Both the position numbers and the translations under genes were made by a program. The notes beneath the pieces are model-generated. The model was given only the letters and a program-made list of their open reading frames with translations. It ran no database searches and was not told the origin of the DNA. This document shows positions 53,831 to 64,000 of a stretch of 64,000 nt of DNA, piece by piece. The DNA lies in NCBI GenBank assembly GCA_002778195.1, contig PCDI01000009.1, positions 1,204,725-1,268,724 of the forward strand. The letters are read 5' to 3'. How positions within the stretch are numbered: position 1 is the stretch's first letter; each line of letters opens with the position of its first letter. The DNA is from Raffaelea ambrosiae (lineage: Eukaryota; Ascomycota; Sordariomycetes; Ophiostomatales; Ophiostomataceae).

Positions 53831-54540
53831 AAAGCGTTAACGTAACTAATAACGTTAATCTTCTTACTCTACGGCTATCGAGTGTAATAAATACCGAGGT
53901 TTTCACTCCCCTTTAAATAGCGTAATAGCCGCTTAATACGTTAGCGATATTTAATCGAAGAGTTAACTATAACTTTTACGTATTAGTGTATAACGAAGGT
54001 GATATTAAGTCTCGTTATAGTATAACTATAAATCCTTTTTTTAATAATCTTTTAATATTTATAAGCATTAACTACTTCTTCGTTGTTTTCTTTAAACAGT
54101 ATCACCTTTGTAATAAGCGTTGAAGCAGGGTGATAGTCTTTCATTTTAAGCGCTTACAAGGTTTCTTTAACGTAAGTGGTTTAAGCGATAGTAATCGTAG
54201 CTGTGCTTTTAACTATAAAAACACTAATTTCTACTCTTAAAAGCTACTTAAGCTTACTACTTAAGTTAACTTTAAGCGTAAATTAAATTACTTTTTCGAA
54301 TTTATTTAGTTTATAAGGTTTACTAACGTAAATTACGTCGTTAACGTGGGTTACAACGATTACTCCTTTTTTAACGTAAACGGCGTTGTTTATACGTAGG
54401 GGTTTGAAGCCTGCCTTTACCATTTCAGTTTTCAAAGTCTACTATTACTAACGTCCTCCCTAACGAAGGCCGTATAAGGCTCGTTGTAGTTAAATAACAG
54501 AGTTAAAGTGATATTTAGTTAATTGCGCAAAGTTAGGATA

Positions 54541-54887
54541 TGTTAGGGTGGTACTTGTAGTTAGGTAGAGGATTGCAGAAGGTAGAGGTATCTCATTAAC
54601 GAAGGTAGGATCTCGTAGATTACACAACTAAATCTTATCCCCCTTTTCTTAAAAGGGGTGAGAGGCCCTCGTTATATCGAGGGCTTCTAAGGGGCTTTGT
54701 ACGTAGCGTCCTCAAGCCGCGTACGAAGCCCTAGCTCCGCGCTACGCCCAGGGGCCCGTGCGTGCGCTCCGTGGCGCATCTCCCTTCGGACTTACGCTGG
54801 CTGCACAGTCACGTGCCCTGCTGAGGGTGGCACGTGCTTAGGCTGCTCGTAAGGCACGTATCCGAGCAAGCTCGCGATATCCTTACA
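54541..54887 (-). mobile_element. Solo LTR of the gypsy family, with GGATA target duplication
   Basis: 347 bp, TG..CA ends intact, flanked by GGATA at 54536-54540 and 54888-54892. It is the least mutated LTR in the window: GC-rich blocks (54710-54850) and cacgtg motifs are preserved. It lies inside element E, so it arrived after E, and was left behind when a full element excised by LTR-LTR recombination. Confidence 0.92.
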
Positions 54888-57225
54888 GGATAACGATTAA
54901 AAAACCAAAAAAGCTTTGGTATTTTTATATAAATATTCTCGTTAAACATGCCGTATAAGTAAGCTGTAATAACGTCGAATTAACGAATATCGAGTCCCGA
55001 TTAAACCGTTAAAGCTAGTACGATGCGCTAACTATTAAATCGAGAGGTTGCGGTAAAGGTCTCGATAAAGTCGATGTCGTAACGTTATTAAAAGCTACGA
55101 GCCACCAATCGAGCTTTCTTTTTTTAACTTTTTATCGCTTTCTTCAATCTTTCGGTAAAGCACTTAACGCGCGATAATCGCTTTAACTCCTTTGAGTAAA
55201 GCTACGAACTTCAATACGCTACGTTAAACTAATTGCGTAATTTCTTTCTCAACGGCTGTTAACCACTGCTCTCGCTTCGAGCTTATATCGCTTTTTACAT
55301 AGTCGGGTGAATATAAAGGTCTTTAACGAGTGCGTATAATATCGTAGTACTCGTTTCGTTAAAAGGGAGGGTGGGTTTAAACCTTAGAGGATTGAGTGTC
55401 GTCGTATTATGGGGAGATGGAGTCGTACGGTTTATAGTATTATTAAAATAGTTAACGATTAAGTTAACGTTAGGGTTAGAGTTAAAGTCGAGGGTGATTA
55501 CTATTTATTCGTCGATTTCGAAAGTAAAGAGAGGCTATATAATAAAAGACTCTTCTTCGTATATATTTTTTTCTTTTACTTCGTTATTATTAATAATAAT
55601 AATACGCTTTTTAGTACGCTTTTAGGTTCCTTTAAGCCACGACGTATAATAGTCGTCCTCTTTAATGGTGATCTTCTCATAAATGTATACGTTATTAGTG
55701 ATTATAAGCTTTTATAAAGCGATAATTTAAACCTTATATAAGTGAGTGTTAAAGTAGTTAACGAAGACTCTTTTTATACTACGAGGGTTTAGTGTATCGT
55801 TCTTTTTATCGTGCGCGTGTTTTATTACGTTAAAGATTCGGATAAAGCACTGGTTGTTTAAAATTCGAAGGTAAAAGAGATTTAGTTAAAAAGAGGGTTT
55901 ATTAATCTCGTGGTTTCATTAAACTAGTAATATAAGTTTTTTCGAATTAGTTGTAACGTTACTAAAGTACGTTGCGAACTTAATGATTTCGGGTTATAAA
56001 AGCACGTTGATATACTTTACGATTATAACGGTTTTAATAATCGAAAAGATGATTTAAATAACTCGTTTAATACGTTCGTTTCGATTAGGTGCGTACGGGG
56101 GAAATAATACGACGATAAAGCTAACTTTAACTCCCTTCTTTTTAAATACCTTTACTTAAACGTTCGTATCGTTATTTATACGTAACTCACGGGGTGTTTT
56201 TTTAACTAAGAGAAATAGGTGCTTTAATCGCGTTATTAACGCGTGAAACATCTTATCTTTATTAACGGTAAACTTTATAAACTTTATACTCGTTGCTTTA
56301 TCTTTAATAATGCTTAATTAACGATCGTTATTATAACCTCTTTAACGGATACGGGTTACGTTAAGGTGATAAGCTTTACTAAGTTCGATCGTAATTTATT
56401 ATACGTCTTTAAGCTTGTAATACTTCGTTTTAAAAGTCTTACATAGCTTATATACTGGGAAGCCGCGATATTATTAATATAAAACTACCTTTATAACGAA
56501 AGGTAGTTTCGTTAATGCTTTAATTGTTTGTTTAAGCGCTTTATAGCTTAAATAACTAAGCTTACTATGCGTGATATATAGCTTTTAACGCTTATTTGGT
56601 GATTACATTATTCATTTAAGTGATTGGCGGTAAGCTCTTTTATACACTAACCGGTTACGCGTGTAATAACCTCGTTATCAATAGTAATAAGGATGTTACC
56701 ACGGTTAATAAGCATTATAAAGCCATTTTTAACGTCGATTTTATACACCTCTTTACTATTAAGCGTAGTTAAGTATCGCTTTTAAATATCGTTGTTTTTA
56801 GCGTAGAAGCGAATGTTAGAGATGATGTTTATTTCGAAGTTTAGCGCGAATAATACGTTTTTTAACTTTAAAGTTATAATACCTTCGTCGAAAGCGTTAA
56901 GCTATAGTTCGACGAATTTAATATAATTTACGAAAACAGGGTTGCCGCTCGTTATAATCTTATAATGTACGTGTTAAATAGTATTAAAAATAAACCACTT
57001 TAAATTATTAATAATGTAATAATTGTTGTTTATATTAAATAGCTACGCGTTTTAACTATTCACGTAGTAGTTATACGTATTAACGTGGTTAACGTGAAAT
57101 ATAATATTGTTAATTGAAAAGAGGGTATTGTTAACTAGTTGAGCGAAGTAACTAAGCTTCTCTTTACTTTAATTGTTTGTAGTCTCGTTATTAGTGGTAA
57201 TATGGTTAAACTTACTCGATTTAGA

Positions 57226-57426
57226 TTAATCCCGCTCTTTATCTCTTTTAACGAAGTAAAAAGCCTTCGTATACTCTTGCTTATTATAAAAGTCGCACTT
57301 ACGATCACTTTTAAGCTTAGTTTTGTCGTTTTTATCGTTAAACTTATCGTTATTAGTAGATTTACTATTAAAGCCGCCGTTATCGTTATTATTAGTATTA
57401 TTATTATCGTTTTTCTTTTTACTCAT
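57226..57426 (-). pseudogene. copia Gag zinc-knuckle remnant
   Basis: A 66-codon open stretch on the minus strand, Asn/Asp/Lys-rich, ending in KCDFYNKQEYTKAFYFVK. The spacing equals a CCHC knuckle (CX2CX4HX4C) in which the second Cys, the His and the last Cys each read Tyr, the outcome of TGC-to-TAC and CAC-to-TAC changes. It marks the Gag end of element E. Confidence 0.75.
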
Positions 57427-58330
57427 CGTTAACGACTTACTATAATAACGATTACGAAGGAAAGCTTTTACTTTATTAAATGCGTTATTTTTAAACTTCG
57501 TGTTTCATTCACTTTATAACTTCGACGTAATATTTACGAAAGCTTTAATAACGCGGCCGTTAATAATATTTAATAAGTAGTAAATCTTATATCTCGTAAA
57601 AAAGCTTATTAACCTTTTATTTATAATCTCTTATATTATCCTTTAACCACGTTAAAAATTGGTTAATAAAGTCACCGTTACGTTAGTAAAGGTTATGAAA
57701 GTACTAAGTAACTTTTACGAAAAAGCTCTTTTCTTTTAAAGCGTATAAAGCTTAAAGTGCGTCGTAAAGCTCGTTAAAGCGTTTAGTATTAAAGAGGAAT
57801 GTTAAAAGTGAATCTTTTAAAGTTATCGTTAATATAGCTAAGAAAGTACTAACCGCTTCGTTATCGTATTTAGTATTAATCTTAACAAAAGTGATGGTTA
57901 GTCTCGTTAGCTTGGTTAACTGTTTAACCTTTCGGCTTTACCGCTTTTATTTATATACTTTTTCGAGCTTAGTATTAATTCAACTTACTATCTTCATAAC
58001 CCGAGTTAACGTACCTTGCGATATGGTCTTTTTAACGATAAATATGGTGGTAGGCTTGGTGGTGGGCTTGAGTAGCTGGTTAAGGGTAGGATTTGCGGGA
58101 AAATCAAAGGGTACTTTGTTAAAATCGTTTTGAAAAGGTTATAAAGGCTGTTAGGAGCTTTCAGTCGTTATAAAGCTTACTAGTTAAAAAAGAAGTCGGT
58201 TAAAGTACTTAAAGCAAAGCTTTTTTAACGTTTAAACTAACGAAAAAGGGGGGGTGCGTTATAGTACGTTAAAAGGGTCGAAATTAATCGAAAATAGTGC
58301 GTACGATACGTTAAAGAAAAGGGTAAATTA

Positions 58331-58358
58331 GGATTATAGCCACGCCGGGCTTATAACT
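58331..58358 (-). other. Putative primer-binding site of element E
   Basis: Directly inside the right (5') LTR, the minus strand reads AGTTATAAGCCCGGCGTGGC. This is an unusually GC-rich patch in AT-rich DNA at the position where a tRNA-complementary primer site is expected. I cannot assign the tRNA. Confidence 0.4.
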
Positions 58359-58574
58359 TATTAGAAGTAAGATATAATAGTTGTATTAAACATCGTATAA
58401 AGCTAAACTATTTAAAAGAAAAGGAGGTTAAGTTATAGGTTAAAAGTTTAAATATATAAAAGCAAACACGGAGAAGCTTTTATATATAGAAATAAGTGAA
58501 GCTTAGTGCTCAACCAGCTAATTAACGTAACGTATACACGTAAGTGCATCGTAATTAACAAACACTTGCTAACA
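58359..58574 (-). repeat. 5' LTR of element E
   Basis: 216 bp, same length as its partner at 53045, more AT-shifted. Followed by the second copy of the TGCTT duplication. Confidence 0.88.
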
Positions 58575-61059
58575 TGCTTTCTACTCGTTTAAAGTGTTAT
58601 TTTTACGTAGTTAACATAAGCCGCTTTAAGCGATAGCTTTTTTTAAACCGCAACCGCTTTAATCTTAACGCGATTAAAATAAATATACGAAATTAATACT
58701 TGTTTTATAAACACTAACCGCGATTCGAAGTCGAAAAGCAGCTTTAACTCCTTTTCTTCATTCGGTTTTTCTTAATAGTTCGGTCTTCGAAAAGGGTTAT
58801 CGACGAGATTAGTTTTTTTAATCCAATGTTTAATTTTAAAATTAAAAAAGGTGAAATATATATACCACTTAACTTGCTTTTTATTTAACTTCTTTTATTA
58901 TATAAATACACGTAAGTTAATATAATTTAATAAAACCTTAATCTTATATTAACTACTTTTTAAGTATTAACGTTAATACTTAAAAGAATTCACAATTATT
59001 ATCATCTCTTAATTAAAAGTGTTATATCGTAACTTTAACTCGTTTTATTTTTAAAACCAAAATACGATAAAGTGTTAACAACTTTCGTCGTTTAATTAAA
59101 ATAAAATCTCCGCTTTTACGAATTTTAACACATTGGTTTTAAGTTATAAACGACGCGTTAAGTCGAAGTGCTTTAATAAAAAAACGCGAGTAAATTCTTT
59201 TTATAATTAATAAAAAGCTTATATCGTTTTTTTATTAAAGCGCACTCGCTTAAGCTTTTTTTCGTTTTTTATCTTTTTTAAAAGTTTATTTAACGAGGTT
59301 GTAATTTTAAAATATTTTTAAATAAAACGTTAATAAAAGTTATAAAATCTTAAAAACATTTAAATCTTTTAATAAGTTTTAAATAACTTTTAAATAACGA
59401 TAACTTTTACTTAAGTTAAGTTTATTTACACCTCGGTATTAAAAAAGATAAATTTTAAAAACTTAACTTAGTTTTAATAAAATTCGCACTTAGTTAAGTT
59501 TATAAATAATTATATTTTTTATAGCTTTTTAAATATATTTTATACGTGTTTAATATATTTATTTTAGTTTTTAAAAAACATTAACACGTTATTTATATAC
59601 GTAATATACGTTACGTCGATTAACTCGTAAAGAGTTATATAAACGTAATATTAAAACGTGATTAACGTATTTATAAAGTTAAACGATAAAACTATATACT
59701 CGTAGTGCTTATACCGCGTGTGAAACGCCGTCTTTTATTCATTTCTTTTTTTAATTCGAATTCGATAATAAGCGTTTTTAATATCGAGTTTAATAAAGTA
59801 TTTAACGCTTAAAATCCGGTTTAAAATCTTTAAAATTAACGAAAAAACGTAACGTTTTTTAATTATAACTTTATTAAAGCTTTAATAATTAACGTAAAGT
59901 TATAAAGAGTTGTTTTTTTTAAGTACGAAAAGAATAAATACTTCGATTAAGCTTTTATTTAATCAAATTCGCCCGCTTTATAAGTTTTCTTTAAAATACT
60001 TTTATAACTCTTTTAACTCTCGTTTAAATAAAGAATAAGTCGTTTTATAAAAAGGTTATACTTCGTTAATTAAATCGATTACGTAATTAGTTTTTTTAAA
60101 CGAGCGATAGTATAACCGCGTTCGTTTCGTTAAATATAAAAGCGAAATTAATAAACTCCGTTAATAAACTATTATAAAGCTAGCGCTTTAAGGTTGTTTT
60201 ATTTTCGAAAGAGTATTATTTAAACTTAATTTATTTAAAGCGATTAAAGAATGTAAAGATTATATATACGATTATAGTATTCTTAGTTTTTTTAATAAAC
60301 TTATAAAGTATATTAATTATAAACTCATTTAAACGATAATTAAAACACTATTAACTACTTTTAATCGTATTTAATAGTTAAATTCTTTAAAGTCGTTACT
60401 TTTAAAAAAATAAAGCTTTTACTCGTTATCTTTATTCGTAAAATACTTATATAAAGCTGTATAAACTCTTTAATTTAACTTCAATAATTAATAAGCTTTA
60501 ATAACACTTTTTATAACGTTATTAACGTAATAGTTAAACCGTTTATTATTTTTAAACGCGGAGCTCGGCTTTTCTTCTTTTTAAGTTTAATTCGCGTAAC
60601 GAACTTTAACGAAACGATATCGACTTTTATTTTTATATTAAAGTTAATAGTAGTTTAATATTTTCGATTGGTTTTTATTATAACTAAATTATATAATCGT
60701 ACGTTAATCTTTACTTCGATAAACGCTTTTTCTTTCGGTTAAATAAAAGCGTTTATGCGTTTTTTATCTTTTTCTTCGATTTAACGTCGGGCTTTAATAC
60801 ACCTTTAACCCTTTAAACTTTCGTAAAGTTGGTTTTCGACTTTATATACTTCGATATAATATACTCTTTCTTTTTATAGTTATAATACGTAATATTTAAC
60901 TTTTTATTCGTTTTTTTTAAGCTTTTTTCTTCTTTTCTCTCTTAAACCGCTTTTAAAGCGCGGGTTATTCGCGTTTTTAAAAGTCTTTTATTATTTTCTT
61001 TTGAAGTTATTTCGCAGTTTTTCGTCTTTTAACTTCTTCTTCTTTACGTATTACTTTTA

Positions 61060-61406
61060 TATAAGGATATTACGAGTTTATTTAAATACGTGCTTTACGA
61101 ACAGCTTAAACACGTGCTACCTTTAGTAAAGTACGTAACTATGTAGTTAGCGTAAGCTTAAAAGGAGGTACGTTATAAAGCGTACGTATAAACCTTTGAG
61201 TGTAACGCGGAGTTAAAGCTTCATACGCGGCTTAAAAACGCTACGTATAAAGCCCTTTAAAAGCCTTTAATATAACAAAGGCTTTTTACCCTTTTTGAAA
61301 AAAAGAAGATAAGATTTAGTTATATAATTTACGAGATTCTACCTTCGTTAATAAAATACTTCTACTTTTTATAATCCTTTATTTAACTATAAATACTACT
61401 TTAACA
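61060..61406 (+). repeat. 5' LTR of element B
   Basis: 347 bp, equal in length to the solo LTR at 54541 and aligning throughout; starts TA (from TG) and ends ttaaca. Confidence 0.8.
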
Positions 61407-64000
61407 TTTTTAAATCTTTTACTTAAAGTCACTTAAAGAATTAAAGAAGATATTATCACATTAAGTATAAAATAGTAAAAACGAGGGTAAACGGTAGCGA
61501 CGATTATTAATAAAGACCTTTTACTAATAACGATCGCACTCTTTAGTATTAAAAAAAGAGCGGTTGAAACGAGCGATTAACTCGATAACGAAACGCTATT
61601 TACGGTTACACTAGCTTAAAAAGCCATCGAAAACGACGAACTCGTCGTAGCCCGAGCTCGTTACGAGTTTAAATAAACGAAAAAGCGGTTAATACTCGTT
61701 AAATAAATTCGTAATATTAAAGTCGAGCTTTTACGAATTAAATAATAGACTTTATAACTTCGAGCGGCTTAAATATTAATAGCGGAAAATGTTTCGAGGT
61801 TAACGAGCGTGTACAACGAAACGCGAGCGAGTATTAAAAATTATTATAAGCCGACTCTTTATAGTATAAGTCACCTATTAACGCTTAACTTAAAGGTTAA
61901 CGAAAGCGAAGATTATAACGAAAATAACTACAACGACGAAGTTAACGTAAAGATTTTATTTTCTAATAAGTTTATAAATAAGTTTACTTTTATATAATAA
62001 AATACGTGAGTTAAAGTGATAAAAAACGTTTTTAAAGCCGTTTCACAGCGTTTTCACAACTTAAAGAAGCGCGTATTAATAACTTTATCTCGGTTTAATA
62101 CTATTTTTTAAAACTAATAAAAGTAATACTTAATTAACTTAAGTTTAAAAAAGGAAATTTAACGAGCGAAGAGGTTGTAAACTTGTTTTAAAGAGTGAAC
62201 AATAACGCTTTTTTTTAAAAGCGGAAACTCGTTATTAATCGTTTATTAATAATATTAAAAAGCGGTTTAAAACGAAAACTAAAACTTGGTTAAATTCTTT
62301 TTTTACTTTTAATTCTTTAAGTTAAAAATAAAAGCTTTTTTTAAATATTATTAAAAGAAAACATTTTATTTTAAGTTATAAAAAAAATTATAATAATTAT
62401 TAATAACTAGCTTTAATTATAAGTTTATCGATTTTAATACTTTTATTACTCGTGTGAAAAACTATTAAAAGTAGTACGTAAAAAAAAGAAAGTTAAAAAA
62501 CGAAAAGCCGCGAAATAACTTTAAAAAAAATAGTAAAACACCTTTAAAAACGCGAGTAACCCGCGCTTTAAAAGCGGTTTAAAGGAGAAAAAGGGGGAAA
62601 AGTTTTAAAAAAAAACGAATAAAAAGTCGAGCATTACGTGTTATAATTACGAAGAGAAAAAGTATATTATATCAGAGTACATAAAGTCGAAGACTAATTT
62701 TACGAAAGTTTAAAAAGTTAAAGGTGTATTAAAGTTCAACGTTAAGTTAAAAAAGAAAATAAAAAACGCGTAAACGCTTTTATTTAATTAAAAGAAGAGG
62801 CGTTCGTTGAAGTAAAAATCAGCGTATGATTATATAGCTTAATCGTAATAAAAACCGATTAAAAACATTAAATTATTATTAACCTTAATATAAGAGTAAA
62901 AGTTGATATCGTTTTGTTAAAGTTCGTTACACGAGTTAAACTTAAAAAAAAAAAGTTAAGCTTCGCGTTTAAAAATAACGAACGGCTTAACTATTACGTT
63001 AACGACGTTATAAAAGGTGATATTAAAGATTATTAATTATCGGGGTTAAACTAAAGAGTTTATACGGTTTTACGTAAATATCTCGCGAATAAAAGCGGTA
63101 AATAAAAGCTTTATTCTTTTTCTTTCAAAAGTAACGACTTTAAAATATTTAACTATTAATACGATTAAGAGTAGTTAATAATGTTTTAATTATTGTTTAA
63201 ATAAGCTTACGATTAATATACTTCGTAAGTTTGTTAAAAAGATTAAAAAGATTATAATCGTATTAAAGCGCTAGCTTTATAATAACTTATTAACGAAGTT
63301 TATTAATTTCGCTTTCGTGTTTAACGAAACGAGCGCGGTTATATTATTACTCGTTTAAAAAACTAACTATATAATTAACTTAATTAACGAAGCGTAGTTT
63401 TTTTACGAAACAATTTACTTTTTATTTAAACGAGAGTTAAAAGAGTTATAAAAGTATTTTAAGGAAAACTTATAAAACGAGCGAATTCGATTAAATAAAA
63501 GCTTAGTTAAAACACTTATTTTTTTCGTATTTAAAAAGGACGGCTTTTTACAATTTTATATTAATTATTAAAGCTTTACTAAAGTTACGATTAAAAACTG
63601 TTACGCTTTTTCGTTAATTTCGAAGATTTTAAATTAAATTTTAAACGTTAAATACTTTACTAAGCTTAATATTAAAAACGCTTATTATTAAATTTAAATT
63701 AAAAAAGGAAATGAATGGAAAACGGCGTTTTATACGCGGTACGAGCACTACGAGTATATAGTTTTATCGTTTAACTTTATAAATACGTCGACCACGTTTT
63801 AACACTACGTTTATACGGCTTTTCGCGAGTTAATCGACGTAACGTGTATTACGTATATAAATAACGTGTTAATATTTTTTAAAAGTTAAAACGAATATAT
63901 TAAATATGTATAAGATGTGTTTAAAAGGTTATAAAAGGTATAATTATTTATAAACCTAATTAAATACAAATTCTATTAAAACTAAATCGAGTTTTTGAGA
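61060..64000 (+). mobile_element. Ty3/gypsy-like retrotransposon B, runs off the right edge
   Basis: Begins with a 347-bp LTR (61060-61406) followed by an interior collinear with element A: the bases after the LTR match those after the LTR of A, and the reverse-transcriptase region lies at 63500-63780. It lacks the pogo insertion, so it preserves the empty target at about 61941. It interrupts element C, whose interior ends at 61059. Stops are dense in all frames. The 5 bp before the LTR are tttta; the matching copy would be outside the window. Confidence 0.8.

Larger units (their letters stand above)
53045..58574 (-). mobile_element. Ty1/copia-like retrotransposon E inserted in element C
   Basis: Flanked by a perfect 5-bp target duplication TGCTT (53040-53044 and 58575-58579) and bounded by 216-bp direct LTRs (53045-53260, 58359-58574). 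Orientation is minus. A polypurine tract adjoins the left LTR (AAGGGGAG on the minus strand, 53261-53270). The Gag-type zinc knuckle lies near the right end and the RNase H near the left, the order of copia elements. Length is 5530 bp, of which 352 bp are a nested solo LTR and its duplicated site. All frames are broken. Confidence 0.88.
48686..61059 (-). mobile_element. Ty3/gypsy-like retrotransposon C, interrupted and incomplete
   Basis: Minus-strand member of the same family as A and B. Its 3' LTR is 48686-48991; the interior runs 48992-53044, is interrupted by the copia-like element E (53045-58574) and resumes at 58575 up to 61059, where element B cuts in. Joining the two interior parts across E restores collinearity with element A (positions 43800-43860). 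Reverse-transcriptase remnants lie near 59800-60000 in reverse. No open frame survives. Confidence 0.8.

Noticed and set aside
57139..57432. 97-codon plus-strand frame rich in Ile/Val/Leu
   Set aside because: Antisense of the Gag remnant of element E; AT-rich codon composition yields a hydrophobic string with no real membrane-protein evidence.
61809..61997. 62-codon plus-strand frame in element B
   Set aside because: Interior of a degraded gypsy element; the frame is closed by stops in the sister copy at the same place and shows no complete domain.

Overview
This window comes from a filamentous ascomycete (Pezizomycotina; a Sordariomycete is my best guess). The evidence is genes split by 49-204 bp introns with GT-AG borders and CTAAC-type branch points, a single pentafunctional AROM gene, a giant Ira/neurofibromin RasGAP, an RPN4-type C2H2 regulator, and an abrupt switch near 37.3-37.8 kb from GC-rich genic DNA to very AT-rich DNA. 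The AT-rich part is retrotransposons destroyed by C-to-T changes, as repeat-induced point mutation (RIP) does.

Genic half (1-37 kb): (i) the 5' part of a PRMT3-type arginine methyltransferase (minus, runs off the left edge); (ii) USO1/p115 vesicle tether (minus, 6 exons); (iii) RAT1/XRN2 nuclear 5'-3' exoribonuclease (plus, 3 exons), divergent from USO1; (iv) Ira/neurofibromin-type RasGAP (plus, 14 exons, 2587 aa); (v) a 6.1 kb stretch with no credible gene, forming the upstream region of (vi) an RPN4-like C2H2 transcription factor (plus) with a perfect PACE octamer-plus-one (GGTGGCAAA) in its own leader; (vii) the AROM polypeptide (minus, 2 exons), convergent with (vi); (viii) a 10-exon secreted Gly/Thr-rich protein (minus) with a 30-bp minisatellite and a GC-AG intron. 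These are mostly independent housekeeping or regulatory genes and not an operon-like cluster. Membrane trafficking, RNA decay, Ras signalling, proteasome control and aromatic amino-acid synthesis lie side by side.

AT-rich half (37.7-64 kb): a nest of transposons whose order can be read from target-site duplications. Element A (Ty3/gypsy-like, plus, 37.8-48.1 kb) carries a pogo/Fot1-type DNA transposon inserted at a TA; the homologous empty site is preserved in element B. Element C (same gypsy family, minus) starts at 48.7 kb. It is interrupted by a Ty1/copia-like element E (53.0-58.6 kb, 5-bp duplication TGCTT), which itself holds a gypsy solo LTR (duplication GGATA). C is then cut at 61.06 kb by element B (gypsy, plus), which leaves the window. 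I see no intact host gene in this half.

The oddest structural signal is a pair of 2.38 kb inverted arms (43.98-46.36 and 50.47-52.85 kb). By eye they are identical apart from one homopolymer base, although everything around them in the same elements has diverged. A second 239-bp identical patch shared by A and B contains the only ambiguous base (N) in the window. Either gene conversion after RIP or assembly collapse could explain both. I did not find a convincing new multi-gene system. The best biological leads are the self-PACE in the RPN4-like gene and the inverted arms.
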